Shown piece by piece: positions 25,635-35,008 of a DNA stretch of 64,000 nt. Every line of letters begins with the position of its first letter. Within the stretch, counting starts at the first letter, position 1. Source of the stretch: Bacteroidales bacterium M2 (GTDB lineage Bacteria; Bacteroidota; Bacteroidia; Bacteroidales; Muribaculaceae); assembly GCA_001689415.1 (NCBI GenBank), contig LUJM01000102.1, positions 6,988-70,987 on the forward strand. Reading direction: 5' to 3'. The notes beneath the pieces were generated by a model. That model did not search any database and had not been told where the DNA came from. It saw only the letters and a program-made list of their open reading frames with translations. The position numbers were made by a program, and so were the translations under genes.

Positions 25635-28568
25635 TTAGTCAATGCTCGTACGTGCAACTTCTTTTTCCTCGAATGCTTCGAGCATATCGCCCACCTTGAT
25701 ATCATTGTATCCGGCGATCGAAATACCGCAGTCGAAGCCCGACGATACTTCCTTAACATCGTCCTTGAAGCGCTTGAGGCTGCCAAGGTCGCCTGTGTAG
25801 CGTACAATACCGTCGCGGATGAGGCGTAGCTTGCAGCCGCGGCGTATCTTGCCTTCGCGAACCATCGCACCGGCAATTGTGCCGACCTTCGACACGTGGA
25901 AGGTCTCCAGAACCTCGGCGGTACCGGTAACTTCTTCCTTGATTTCAGGAGCAAGCATACCGGCCATCGCATCCTTCACTTCTTCGATTGCCTGATAGAT
26001 TACAGAATACAGACGTATCTGCACACCGTCGCGCTCGGCGGCACGGCGAGCTGCTACACTCGGACGCACCTGGAAGCCGATGATAATCGCATTCGATGCG
26101 GCGGCAAGGGTTACATCGCTCTCCGAGATTTCGCCTACGGCCTTGTGGAGAACGTTGATCTGGATTTCGTCGGTCGAAAGTTTGATGAGCGAATCCGACA
26201 GTGCCTCGATAGAGCCGTCAACGTCGCCCTTGACAATGATATTGAGTTCCTGGAAGTTACCGATAGCGCGGCGGCGACCGATATCCTCGAGGGTAAGGAG
26301 CTTGGTTGTACGCAGACCCTGCTCGCGGGCAAGCTGCTCGCGCTTGTTGGCGATTTCGCGGGCTTCCTGCTCGGTTTCGAGAACGTTGAAGGTATCGCCG
26401 GCGGCAGGAGCGCCATTAAGACCGAGTATCAGCGCAGGCATGGCGGGGCCGGCCTCTTTGATGCGCTGGTTACGCTCGTTGAACATCGCCTTGATACGGC
26501 CGAAGTTGTTACCGGCAAGCACGATATCACCAACGTGCAGGGTACCGTTCTGCACCAGTACGTTGGCTACATAGCCGCGACCCTTGTCGAGGGTCGACTC
26601 GATAATCGTTCCTACGGCGCGGCGGTGAGGATTAGCCTTAAGGTCAAGCATTTCTGCCTCAAGGAGTACCTTCTCCATAAGCTCGTCTACACCGAGACCA
26701 TGCTTGGCCGAGATATCCTGGCTCTGATACTTTCCGCCCCAGTCTTCTACAAGGTAGTTCATAGCCGCAAGTTCTTCCTTGATCTTGTCGGGGTTGGCAT
26801 GAGGCTTATCTACCTTATTGATTGCAAACACGATAGGCACACCGGCTGCCGATGCGTGGTTGATAGCCTCTACAGTCTGAGGCATCACAGCATCGTCGGC
26901 GGCAACGATGATGATTACAAGGTCGGTAACCTTTGCACCGCGGGCACGCATAGCCGTAAACGCTTCGTGACCGGGAGTATCAAGGAAGGTGATATGGCGG
27001 CCGTCGGATAGCGTTACGTTATACGAACCGATATGCTGGGTAATACCACCGGCCTCGCCTGCGATTACATTCGCCTTGCGGATATAGTCGAGCAGTGATG
27101 TCTTACCGTGGTCTACGTGACCCATTACGGTTACTACCGGCGGACGGCCTACGAGGTCTTCCTCGCGGTCCTCTTCCTGCTGGATAGCGTCGCTAACCTC
27201 GGCTGATACATACTCCGTGGTAAAGCCGAATTCCTCGGCTACGATATTGATTGTCTCGGCATCAAGGCGCTGGTTGATAGATACCATCATGCCGATGTTC
27301 ATACATGTTGCGATTACATTGTTTACAGGCACGTCCATCATCGCGGCAAGCTCGTTAGCTGTCACGAATTCGGTGATTTTCAGCACCTTGCTTTCTGCCA
27401 ATTCGGCCTGCTGCAATTCGCGTTCGTGAGCGGCGTTAGCCTCGCGTTTTTCTTTACGCCATTTGGCGCCGCGTTTCAGGCCCTTGTCCTTCGATGTCAG
27501 ACGTGCAAGGGTCTCGCGTACTTGCTTCTGTACATCTTCTTCGCTAACCTCGGGCTGTACAGGACGGGCGGGCTGCTTGTTGCCTCGGCGGTTGTCGCGG
27601 CGGTTGTCGTTGTTGCGGCCACCACCGTTATTATTATTGCCACCGCCGTTGTTGTTACCGCCGCCGTTATTGCCGCCTCGGCGGCCTTCGCCTCGGTTAT
27701 CGGCGGCCTGACGACCTGCCTTCTCGATATCTACCTTCTCCTTGCCGGTGATGCGGCGGCGTTTCTTACGGTCGCCTTCGGCATTGCCGCCCTGGGCCGG
27801 CTGGCCGTTTTTGCCGCGACGCTCGTCTTTGCCGCGCTTCTTGGGGCGTGTGTTAAGGTTCATCGCCGAAAGGTCGATAGAGCCTACGATTTTGAGGGCC
27901 GGAGCCGGGGTCGAACGCTCGAGAGTAAACACTTCAGGCTCTTGCGAGGTGCTTTCGCCTGACGCTTCGGCTGCTTTCTTTTCTACAACGGGGGTGGCGG
28001 CTTTAGGGGTAGCCTCCTGTTTCTTAGCTGCTTCGCTTGTGCGAGCTTCAGGCGCGGCCTGTTTCTTTTCTGCTGCCGGTGCCGGTTTTTCTACCACGGC
28101 TGCGGGCTTGGGGGTTTCGGGCTTTTTCTCTGCCACTGGTGTTGGTTTGGGTGCTTCTGGTTTGGGTTCCACCGGTTTTGCCGGTGCTGGTGCCGGGGTT
28201 TCCGGCTTCTTAACTTCAACAGCCGCGGGTTTGGGGGCTATAGGATTACCTTTGGCATCAAGGTTGATTTTGCCCAATATCCGAGGTTTCTGAACGGTGG
28301 TAAGCTTCGGTTCTTCTGCCGATGCCGGGGCCGCCTTCGGTTCGGGACGCTGCTGTCGGGTCTCCTTGCGCTCGGTCGCGATCTGCTCTGAGCGGTTTTT
28401 GAGATCTTTGTCGCTGGCAAAAGCTGCCGTGAGCATGTCTACAACGTTGTCCTCAATGCGGGTATTGGGGTTTTCATCTACTGTGATGTTCTTTTTTCGC
28501 AAGAAGTCGATGATCGTCGGCAAGGACACATTCAGCTCCTTTGCGATTTTGTTGAGTTTCTTAGGCAT
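25635..28568 (-). CDS. infB: Translation initiation factor IF-2
   Basis: GTPase that places initiator tRNA on the 30S subunit. 977 residues: short N-terminal IF2_N domain (1-55), a long low-complexity linker rich in Ala, Pro, Lys and Glu (about 70-220), a basic Arg/Gly/Asn stretch (about 290-335), a second IF2_N-like region (about 395-450), the G domain with GHVDHGKTS and DTPGHEAF, then domains II to IV. The Pro/Ala/Lys repeats and the Asn-Gly runs are typical of Bacteroidetes IF-2. Third gene of the rimP-nusA-infB operon. Confidence 0.98.
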   Translation of the reverse strand: MPKKLNKIAKELNVSLPTIIDFLRKKNITVDENPNTRIEDNVVDMLTAAFASDKDLKNRSEQIATERKETRQQRPEPKAAPASAEEPKLTTVQKPRILGKINLDAKGNPIAPKPAAVEVKKPETPAPAPAKPVEPKPEAPKPTPVAEKKPETPKPAAVVEKPAPAAEKKQAAPEARTSEAAKKQEATPKAATPVVEKKAAEASGESTSQEPEVFTLERSTPAPALKIVGSIDLSAMNLNTRPKKRGKDERRGKNGQPAQGGNAEGDRKKRRRITGKEKVDIEKAGRQAADNRGEGRRGGNNGGGNNNGGGNNNNGGGRNNDNRRDNRRGNKQPARPVQPEVSEEDVQKQVRETLARLTSKDKGLKRGAKWRKEKREANAAHERELQQAELAESKVLKITEFVTANELAAMMDVPVNNVIATCMNIGMMVSINQRLDAETINIVAEEFGFTTEYVSAEVSDAIQQEEDREEDLVGRPPVVTVMGHVDHGKTSLLDYIRKANVIAGEAGGITQHIGSYNVTLSDGRHITFLDTPGHEAFTAMRARGAKVTDLVIIIVAADDAVMPQTVEAINHASAAGVPIVFAINKVDKPHANPDKIKEELAAMNYLVEDWGGKYQSQDISAKHGLGVDELMEKVLLEAEMLDLKANPHRRAVGTIIESTLDKGRGYVANVLVQNGTLHVGDIVLAGNNFGRIKAMFNERNQRIKEAGPAMPALILGLNGAPAAGDTFNVLETEQEAREIANKREQLAREQGLRTTKLLTLEDIGRRRAIGNFQELNIIVKGDVDGSIEALSDSLIKLSTDEIQINVLHKAVGEISESDVTLAAASNAIIIGFQVRPSVAARRAAERDGVQIRLYSVIYQAIEEVKDAMAGMLAPEIKEEVTGTAEVLETFHVSKVGTIAGAMVREGKIRRGCKLRLIRDGIVRYTGDLGSLKRFKDDVKEVSSGFDCGISIAGYNDIKVGDMLEAFEEKEVARTSID

Positions 28569-28648
28569 ATATTGTTTTGTTCCTTTTTCTTATTTATTAA
28601 TAGCTCACGGTTATAGTCGGGGGTACGGATTACCCCCGTGCTGCGACA

Positions 28649-29944
28649 TTAATCGGCGCTTTCTTCGCTTTCGCTGCTCTCTTCTTCGTCGTCCTCGTAT
28701 TCTTTGCGTAGCACTTCGATAACTTCGTCGATTGTGCCTTCTTCGAGGTCCGATTTCTCGATCAGGGTCAGGCGCGGGGTATTTAGCACGCTCTTGGCGG
28801 TTACGCAACCGATATTCTTCAGTGCGTCGATTACCCAGCCATCGAGTTCGTCGCGGAAATCATCAAGGAAGATATCATCCTCGTAGATCATTTCGGTATC
28901 GCGGTATACATCGATTTCATAACCGGTAAGCATGGTCGCAAGCTTGATATTGTGGCCGTTCTTGCCGATTGCAAGCGAAACCTCCTCGGGGCGAAGGAAT
29001 ACCTCGGCCTTCTTGGCTTCCTCATCAAGACGGATAGTCGAGATTTTTGCAGGCGAAAGTGCTCGCTGGATAAACAGCGACGGATTGTTGGTATAGCAGA
29101 TCACGTCGATGTTCTCGTTGCGTAGCTCGCGCACGATGCCGTGGATACGCGAACCCTTGACACCTACGCATGCGCCTACCGGGTCGATACGGTCGTCGTA
29201 GCTCTCTACTGCGATTTTAGCTCGCTCGCCCGGGATACGGGCCACGGCGCGGATATTGATCAGGCCGTCGTGGATTTCGGGCACCTCAAGCTCGAACAAG
29301 CGGATTAGGAAAAGGTTGCTTGTTCGGCTTACTGTGATTTTGGGATTGTTGTTCTTATTGTCAACATTCGATATCACAGCTCGCACGGTCTCTCCCTTGC
29401 GGAAGAAGTCGCCGGGGATCGACTCGCTCTTGGGTAGCAGTAGTTCGTTTTTCTCATCATCGAGCAGGAGTATCTCGCGACTCCAGGTCTGATATACCTC
29501 GCCCGTTACAAGCTGGCCTTCCAGCTCTTTGAATTTATTGAATACAGCCTCTTTCTGCAGGTCGAGGATACGGCTCTGCAGGGTCTGGCGAAGGTTTAGG
29601 ATAGCTCGGCGGCCGAATTTCTCGAAGATTATCTCGCGTGTATGCTCCTCGCCTACCTCTGCGGCGGGGTCGTCATCGGCACGGGCATCGCTCAGCGAAA
29701 TCTGCAGGTTGGGTTTCTCGACGGCACCGTCGGGCACTACCAGTAGGTTCTGGAAGATCTGAACGTCGCCTTTGTCGGGGTTGAGGATTACGTCGAAGTT
29801 TGCGTCGCTTTCAAACATCTTGGCCAGTACGTTGCGGAAGGACTCCTCCAACACGCTGATCATAGTGGTCTTGTCTATATTTTTCAGCTCCTTAAACTCG
29901 GCGAACTGTTCGACCATATTCGGGATTTCCTCTTTTTTTGCCAT
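28649..29944 (-). CDS. nusA: Transcription elongation/termination factor NusA
   Basis: 431 residues that bind RNA polymerase and nascent RNA. Order: NusA N-terminal domain (about 1-135), S1 domain (about 138-205), KH1 and KH2 domains (about 210-350, including RIDPVGACVGVKGSRIHGIV and IGKNGHNIKLA), then a short acidic tail ending ESSESEESAD in place of the acidic repeats found in gammaproteobacteria. It follows rimP by five bases and precedes infB by 80 bases, the conserved order in bacteria. Confidence 0.97.
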   Translation of the reverse strand: MAKKEEIPNMVEQFAEFKELKNIDKTTMISVLEESFRNVLAKMFESDANFDVILNPDKGDVQIFQNLLVVPDGAVEKPNLQISLSDARADDDPAAEVGEEHTREIIFEKFGRRAILNLRQTLQSRILDLQKEAVFNKFKELEGQLVTGEVYQTWSREILLLDDEKNELLLPKSESIPGDFFRKGETVRAVISNVDNKNNNPKITVSRTSNLFLIRLFELEVPEIHDGLINIRAVARIPGERAKIAVESYDDRIDPVGACVGVKGSRIHGIVRELRNENIDVICYTNNPSLFIQRALSPAKISTIRLDEEAKKAEVFLRPEEVSLAIGKNGHNIKLATMLTGYEIDVYRDTEMIYEDDIFLDDFRDELDGWVIDALKNIGCVTAKSVLNTPRLTLIEKSDLEEGTIDEVIEVLRKEYEDDEEESSESEESAD

Positions 29945-29949
29945 TGCTG

Positions 29950-30435
29950 TTAGAATTTCAAATCGTATTTTACGTATTTACAATCATTGGAATTGAGCCG
30001 TATTGGCTCTACTTGGGTCACCGGACGCTTCGCGCCGGGCTCTTTCACCTTGACTATTGTCTCGATAGTGAACTCGACTTCGGTATCGGATATTTCTCCG
30101 GGGGCCACTTCTACAAGGGTGCCGCGAAGTTTTCGACCGTCGCGCGTCAGGATTTCTACATCATTCCCTACATTCTTGTCATACTGGCCTCGTACTCGCA
30201 TCGGCGACGTCAGGCCGGCGGAACCAACCTCCAGAGAATAGTCTTCGACTTCGCGGTCAAATACCGACTCGATTGCTCGGGTGATTGCGGCGCAGGAGTC
30301 GATATCTACGCCGCTGGCGCTATCTACTTCTACTGTAATATCATTGCCGGGGCTTACTACAATATCGACCAAAAATAGGTCTGTGCCGTTCATGGCCTCG
30401 TCGACTGTCTGTCGGAGTTTTGCTTTATCTATCAT
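29950..30435 (-). CDS. rimP: Ribosome maturation factor RimP
   Basis: 161-residue factor for 30S subunit assembly. N-terminal alpha/beta domain with EVDSASGVDIDSCAAITRAI (about 35-54) and the SAGLTSPMR motif near residues 72-80, followed by the SH3-like C-terminal domain. First gene of the operon with nusA and infB. A GC-rich hairpin (30448-30476) sits directly upstream of the start. Confidence 0.95.
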   Translation of the reverse strand: MIDKAKLRQTVDEAMNGTDLFLVDIVVSPGNDITVEVDSASGVDIDSCAAITRAIESVFDREVEDYSLEVGSAGLTSPMRVRGQYDKNVGNDVEILTRDGRKLRGTLVEVAPGEISDTEVEFTIETIVKVKEPGAKRPVTQVEPIRLNSNDCKYVKYDLKF

Positions 30436-30830
30436 ATGCTCAAATAAAGAGGAGGAAGCTCTCGGCCCCCTCCTCTGTGAAGATGTTTTGCAAAATTAAT
30501 AAAAATATGCCGAATAATCAAGCGATTCCGCCCGCCTTTCTCAACTTGTTCCTTCTCAATCTGTTATCGGCTCTTGTATTATTATCGGTTTTTTACATGG
30601 GCGATTATTTCTCCACAATCTCGACCGGGCACCAAAATACATAACAATGAGCAAGTTAAATCTTTACACAAAATATACGCTTCCCTTGCCCTCAATTTTT
30701 AACACGTCTAAAAGTAATCACACAAGATTAACAAATATTATATATAATTAACAAATGGGGGGGGGTAATTTTTTGCTGCAACCGATTAAAGTACATAATT
30801 TTGCACAACATACAAACCGAACCAACCATT
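30436..30830. other. 395-bp spacer with small possible ORF and promoter
   Basis: Holds a GAGGAGG/CCTCCTC hairpin near 30448-30476, a possible 45-residue ORF on the plus strand (ATG at 30507, stop at 30642-30644) with one hydrophobic helix and no recognised family, a G9 homopolymer (30757-30765), and the promoter of the next secreted-protein gene. Confidence 0.55.
30772..30803 (+). promoter_or_regulatory. Promoter of secreted sorting-domain gene, next to a G9 tract
   Basis: TTTG (30772-30775), 20-base spacer, TAATTTTG (30796-30803): a full match to the Bacteroidota consensus. The predicted leader is about 20-25 bases. The run of nine G ends seven bases before the -33 element. Confidence 0.8.
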
Positions 30831-32105
30831 ATGAAACTTTCACACTTACTGGCTATTGCAGCCTTGATGCCTGCCCTATATTCAGGAGCGGCTATCAACA
30901 ACACCGGCAAAGTACTCGGCAGAACACCCGGATTCCTGCCCGCAAAGTACACCTTCGACAAAAAGACTCAGCTCATATCGGTAGATTACGACTACAACTA
31001 CGACGGAGAAGTGCCCTCTGAAACCAAAGTCAACATCCTCGACTACAAATTCAACCAAATCAAAACCATTACTATCCAGCCCGGCGCTGCAGTGACCGCC
31101 ACAACCACGCGAAAAGCTGCCCTACGAGGCCCAAAAGACATCTTCGAAGATTCGCGCTACGAAGACGAATACCACACGCTCACCACCGGCACCCAAGAAG
31201 AATTCGAAGACTTCTGTCGCCAAAATGGCTTTGACCGTTTCGACACTCTCGACGGCGCACCGGTTGCTTACTCTTCCGATCCAATCCATTACTATAACTT
31301 CAACAATTACGAATACAAGTATCCCGAAGACTACTACGTATGGCGTAAGGCTGAAAACAAAATTTATAGTGTTAGAATATCCTACCAGGCCCGCGACTAT
31401 GGTTTCATCGGCTACGGCGACCCACAAACCGAGACAAGAACATATTACCCCGAAATTGTAGAGCTATACCCCCGCTCCGAGAAAAGCAATGATATCGACG
31501 ATATCGTAGTGAGCCAAACCCTTTTCAACTCCGATGCCGCATACGAATGGATTATGCCCATCCTCGAGGCTGTCGAAGTTTCATACTCAAACGAATCCGA
31601 GCAAGTATCCGGTACTGAAGTTAAATGCACCGGCATAAGCGCTGTCTCTGAGAATGGAGCAACTGTCGCTTCTACAAAATACCCCACCGGATACTTCTCC
31701 AACCACCAGCCCGACATCTACCTATACGACCTCGATGGTACAGCGTTTTTAGTTGTATCTCTTCATAAAGACGACAATCAATACGATGATGACTACTACG
31801 TAGTATACGAACTTACCGACGGTGGAAGCTCTCTCAAAATGGTCGGCACACCTATGAGCGTAGGAGTTAGCCCTCGTGCACCTCGCATCGGCGAGAACGT
31901 CACCGTATCACTCGGCGAACCCGCCGGCAAAGACTGCTTCGTTGAAGTTGTTTCTTCTACAGGCCGCACAGTGCTTCGCCGCAAAATGACTGCGGGCGAC
32001 ACAAGCACATCAATCAACACCGCCGACTTCAACAAAGGCATCTACATCGTTACAGTAAACGGACAAGGCAACGCTCGCGAAGCCGCAAAAATAATCGTCC
32101 GATAA
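30831..32105 (+). CDS. Secreted protein with type IX-like C-terminal sorting domain
   Basis: 424 residues beginning with a signal peptide (MKLSHLLAIAALMPALYSGA) at the ATG at 30831, placed correctly after a consensus promoter. The body is acidic and rich in Tyr, Asp and Glu (for example around 130-200), with no domain I can name. The last ~75 residues (from RIGENVTVSLGEPAGKD to AAKIIVR) form the beta-sandwich sorting signal used by type IX secretion, with the typical GIYIVTV strand. Likely released to or anchored at the cell surface. Followed by a strong terminator. Confidence 0.8.
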   Translation: MKLSHLLAIAALMPALYSGAAINNTGKVLGRTPGFLPAKYTFDKKTQLISVDYDYNYDGEVPSETKVNILDYKFNQIKTITIQPGAAVTATTTRKAALRGPKDIFEDSRYEDEYHTLTTGTQEEFEDFCRQNGFDRFDTLDGAPVAYSSDPIHYYNFNNYEYKYPEDYYVWRKAENKIYSVRISYQARDYGFIGYGDPQTETRTYYPEIVELYPRSEKSNDIDDIVVSQTLFNSDAAYEWIMPILEAVEVSYSNESEQVSGTEVKCTGISAVSENGATVASTKYPTGYFSNHQPDIYLYDLDGTAFLVVSLHKDDNQYDDDYYVVYELTDGGSSLKMVGTPMSVGVSPRAPRIGENVTVSLGEPAGKDCFVEVVSSTGRTVLRRKMTAGDTSTSINTADFNKGIYIVTVNGQGNAREAAKIIVR

Positions 32106-32132
32106 AACAACCCACTAACCATTATTCTTTAC

Positions 32133-32168
32133 AAAAATCCGGGCCTCACCAAAGAGTCCCGGATTTTT
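32133..32168 (+). terminator. Intrinsic terminator
   Basis: AAAAATCCGGG pairs with CCCGGATTTTT and runs into a seven-T tract, 27 bases after the stop codon of the secreted protein gene. Confidence 0.9.
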
Positions 32169-32261
32169 TTGCTCAGCCAAAAGCCACATCACAACACCCC
32201 CATTACAACCCTTCTACCCAATGCAGTCTATAAAGTATAAGATGCACGATGCAAGAATCTA

Positions 32262-32326
32262 AAAAAGTCGTCGGAGACGACGCAATCATTGTTAACCCCA
32301 CGATGCTTGCTTCGTGGGGTATTTAA
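32262..32326. repeat. Intergenic repeat, family 3
   Basis: Resembles 18214-18263: both start with a run of A plus GTCGTC, followed by a hairpin and then GATGCTYGCTTCGTG and TATTTA. Here it includes the stem CCCCACGA/TCGTGGGG. Confidence 0.5.
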
Positions 32327-32411
32327 CCACCCCCTTAAAAAAATGTCCTCGAAGAGGACGCCGTATAATATCTACAGCGCCCTCCGAGGGCTGTTCCTAC
32401 GAGGGTAACTC

Positions 32412-32537
32412 CGTTTACTTAAGCGAAAGAGTGCTTGCAATAGGAGCTTGGCTCTCCGAGACAAGCCTCGATTAGGCGATGCAAATCCATTGATTAACAA
32501 CAATTTACCTAATCACCCTCTCGTAGGGTCGCGGCAT
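32412..32537. repeat. Intergenic repeat, family 2, copy A
   Basis: Shares AGCTTGGCTCTCCGAGACAA, GGCGATGC and the end CTCTCGTAGGGTCGCGGCAT with 42149-42274, in the same order and spacing. No coding potential seen. Confidence 0.65.
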
Positions 32538-32740
32538 CAAAAGCATTTACCCACTGACAATCAACGCATTACCGACTAAAAAATACGCGATATAAAACGT
32601 TATTCATGACTACCATGGCCTGGTAATGACAGTCATAACCAACGTCCCATGCCGCGCATTTCACAGCTAATATCACATTAACTATCCGATAGTTAGCATC
32701 ATCCAACAGCGACTTGCTCGAAGAGCATTACTATATCGAA

Positions 32741-32817
32741 CCCCGGCATTACGAAGTTTGCCGGGGACTGCGCATCTCCTCAGCTGATTAGTGTCGAAGA
32801 CACTACCCATTAGACCC
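32741..32817. repeat. Intergenic repeat, family 1, copy A
   Basis: A CCCCGGCA/TGCCGGGG hairpin with loop TTACGAAGTT, then a GTGTCGAAGACAC hairpin and TACCCATTA. The same two hairpins recur in the same order at 41966-42038. Confidence 0.65.
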
Positions 32818-32921
32818 GAAAAGCCCCTATCGCATACACTCTTTCACTTATGTAAACAGCATTCTGCCGCGACCATAAGTGTTCTAATGCCCGGAAACCG
32901 GCAAGTTGAACTTACAAAGAT

Positions 32922-33557
32922 TCAGCACGACCGGGCACGGTCTTTATACTCCTGGTATAAGCCATAGTAGTAGTCGGCCTTACTGCGGTATTCGCGGGCA
33001 CGCGACTGGTTGTAACGCGCATTAGAGCGGCACGACGAGGCCTGGCTGCGTGCCGAGTCGTCGCCATACTCACGGGCGCGGTATTCGTAATCTTCGGCAT
33101 AGCGGAGTTCGGTTTCGGCCTGGCTCTCCTCGCTTTCGGCCTGAGAGATATACGACTGGTAATGGCTGTATGCCTCGTCGGCCTGACGCTCGTAGCTTGC
33201 GCGGTTTTCTTCTGACTGCCGTTGGCGTTGACGCTCCTCATAGTCGTTGTTCGACGACGAGCTATACGACCTCGACGGCGAATAGCTGTTCGAACTCGAC
33301 GAATAGTCATAAGGCTGGTAGTTGCCCGACGACGAGCCTTCGTCGTGGTCGCCAAGGAAAGAGAGACCGGTGGCGCCCCCGGCGATAATAAATCCCCACC
33401 AGAAAGAATTGAAAATCCAGTAGGTAATCCCACCTCCGATAAATCCGAAGAAGCACGCACACAAGGTAAGCTGCAGCCAGTAGATGCCGTTGTACTTTGC
33501 AAGCGCGAGAAGGCCGAATATCACAGCCGCGATAATGATAAAAGTTATGAAGCTCAT
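32922..33557 (-). CDS. Membrane protein with Ser/Tyr-rich and charged helical tail, unknown
   Basis: 211 residues. Two or three hydrophobic helices fill residues 1-70 (FITFIIIAAVIFGLLALA at the N-terminus, then around 30-65), followed by a low-complexity Ser/Tyr/Asn segment (about 75-105) and a long, very charged helical region rich in Glu, Arg, Gln, Ala and Tyr (about 106-211), possibly a coiled coil. No recognised family. Nine bases separate it from the next upstream gene, so the two are probably co-transcribed. Another frame is open across the same DNA, but only this frame has a plausible protein with membrane helices. Confidence 0.7.
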   Translation of the reverse strand: MSFITFIIIAAVIFGLLALAKYNGIYWLQLTLCACFFGFIGGGITYWIFNSFWWGFIIAGGATGLSFLGDHDEGSSSGNYQPYDYSSSSNSYSPSRSYSSSSNNDYEERQRQRQSEENRASYERQADEAYSHYQSYISQAESEESQAETELRYAEDYEYRAREYGDDSARSQASSCRSNARYNQSRAREYRSKADYYYGLYQEYKDRARSC

Positions 33558-33566
33558 ATTGTGTGT

Positions 33567-34067
33567 CTATTTTATATAATTTATTTTTAATGTGCGGCAG
33601 TCGATGATAATACCATGCGCGTTGTCTACGAACACGTGTCCGTCGTTGTCGGGGTTATAGTATATCATAAATTTTTTCTCAGAGCCATTATGAGGCCAGA
33701 TACCGAAAGCGCGGTAAAAGCCGTATTGATTGTTGTAGAATGGCGCAAAGGCTGTGAATACGTCCACGCCATTACGGGTCAGTGCTACAGGGCCCGCTGC
33801 CCCTGCTACCGGGGGGGCATATTGCGTCTTTATACAAGAGCTGGCTATATCAAGAAATTGATTCATTGCGTCTTTGAAAGCATTGATATATTTCATGTCG
33901 TAACCATCGTACCAACCCATGTCTTCATAAGGTTGGACGTTTAGCCAATTGACAAGCCAACCGATTTGTTTTACGATGTCGAGACGTTCACCTGTTGCGT
34001 AACGGTCGATTGACGGGTAACAGAACGTGTCGTCGTCCGACCCGAATAAGTTTGAAAAAAATCCCAT
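33567..34067 (-). CDS. Hypothetical protein
   Basis: 166 residues from the ATG at 34067 (MGFFSNLFGSDDDTF); the open frame extends ten codons upstream but those do not look coding. No signal peptide or clear membrane helix; mixed alpha/beta composition with aromatic residues, for example DMGWYDGYDMKYINAFKDAM. Family not recognised. The MGFFSNLFG start resembles many small cytoplasmic proteins with an amphipathic N-terminal helix. Sits between two membrane-protein genes on the same strand. Confidence 0.6.
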   Translation of the reverse strand: MGFFSNLFGSDDDTFCYPSIDRYATGERLDIVKQIGWLVNWLNVQPYEDMGWYDGYDMKYINAFKDAMNQFLDIASSCIKTQYAPPVAGAAGPVALTRNGVDVFTAFAPFYNNQYGFYRAFGIWPHNGSEKKFMIYYNPDNDGHVFVDNAHGIIIDCRTLKINYIK

Positions 34068-34193
34068 GGTATTTAGTTTGTTATTTAAGTTTGGCAAGTA
34101 TACAACTTGCTCACTGTTAGTAGTCTTTTGTTATTGATTATGGTTTGATATTAGCTGTCTGAGGCCAACCACAAATCGATAAACTTATACTTG

Positions 34194-34739
34194 CTATCGC
34201 AAATGCTCTGGCCGGGTATCGCCGTGCTGATGGTCGTCGTCCTCTTCAACCCACTCCAGCAGCGAGTTGCAATCGGGGCAATAGGCAAGGAAGGTGGTCT
34301 TGGTGTGTATGTGGGTGTGCGACTTGTGGTAGTCCTCATTTGTCTGATTGTTGATATAGTGTGTTGTGCATGTTTTCTTGTAGCCTTCGACGTTTTTACC
34401 TACTATTTTGAGTCTTAGCGAACCGCACTGTGAGCAACGATGATGGTTGAGCATGCGCCTGTAGATTATGAGCTGGAAGGCGTTTAGAAAGAGTATGCCC
34501 AGGCAGATGAAGATGCCGCCTACAATGCCGGGAGATGTAATATCGTCGCTACTGGCACAAGCAAAAAATATTAATGCCACGTAGCCAAATACAGCTACCC
34601 ACGATATCAATGAGAGTATGGTGTTTGATACTTTCCTTACAAACCACAGGGGCAGTGAGGCAAGCATGATGATTGTGGGCACAAATAACAACAACCATGT
34701 GTTATTTGCCGCAGATAACAATACAAAGGATAATTGCAT
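34194..34739 (-). CDS. Membrane protein with zinc-ribbon-like cysteines, unknown
   Basis: 181 residues. Three hydrophobic segments (about 12-32, 40-62 and 70-95) are followed by a cytoplasmic domain with two CxxC pairs, CSQCG near residue 102 and CPDC near 154, separated by a His/Thr-rich stretch; this looks like a zinc ribbon. The tail is His and Asp/Glu rich. Family not recognised. Same strand as the two preceding hypothetical genes but separated from them by 126 bp. Confidence 0.65.
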   Translation of the reverse strand: MQLSFVLLSAANNTWLLLFVPTIIMLASLPLWFVRKVSNTILSLISWVAVFGYVALIFFACASSDDITSPGIVGGIFICLGILFLNAFQLIIYRRMLNHHRCSQCGSLRLKIVGKNVEGYKKTCTTHYINNQTNEDYHKSHTHIHTKTTFLAYCPDCNSLLEWVEEDDDHQHGDTRPEHLR

Positions 34740-35008
34740 AAGTTTTTATGGTTAGATTTGAAATTAGATGTAATGCTTAAGATAATACCGACTAAGCCAT
34801 ATCTGTAGCTATGGCACAAGCCAATGTTCTAAGTAGGTGCTCGAGACTCCGTGAAAAGCCATTGATTAGCGAACTCATTACCAATGCTCGTAAAACGGCT
34901 CATCGCGGAGCACCGAGCTCCTATAAGTGCATTTTAGCGGAATTGAGTTATCCTCTTTGTCCTTTTTGCTCTCATGTACTTAAGCATCGCGACATGGGAG
35001 TCATATCC

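Larger units (their letters stand above)
32106..32921. other. 816-bp repeat-rich intergenic region
   Basis: No gene found. After the terminator the region is a chain of short hairpins and repeat units shared with 18.2 kb and 42 kb: an AAAAAAGTCGTC-type unit (32262-32326), GTCCTCGAAGAGGAC, GCCCTCCGAGGGC, a 125-bp unit ending in CTCTCGTAGGGTCGCGGCAT (32412-32537), and the unit CCCCGGCATTACGAAGTTTG... (32741-32817). Confidence 0.65.

Noticed and set aside
25896..27011. 371-codon open frame on the plus strand
   Set aside because: Antisense shadow of infB; no family features.
32912..33502. 196-codon open frame on the minus strand overlapping the Ser/Tyr-rich membrane protein
   Set aside because: Arg/Thr-rich low-complexity translation of the same repeats in another frame, without signal or membrane helices.
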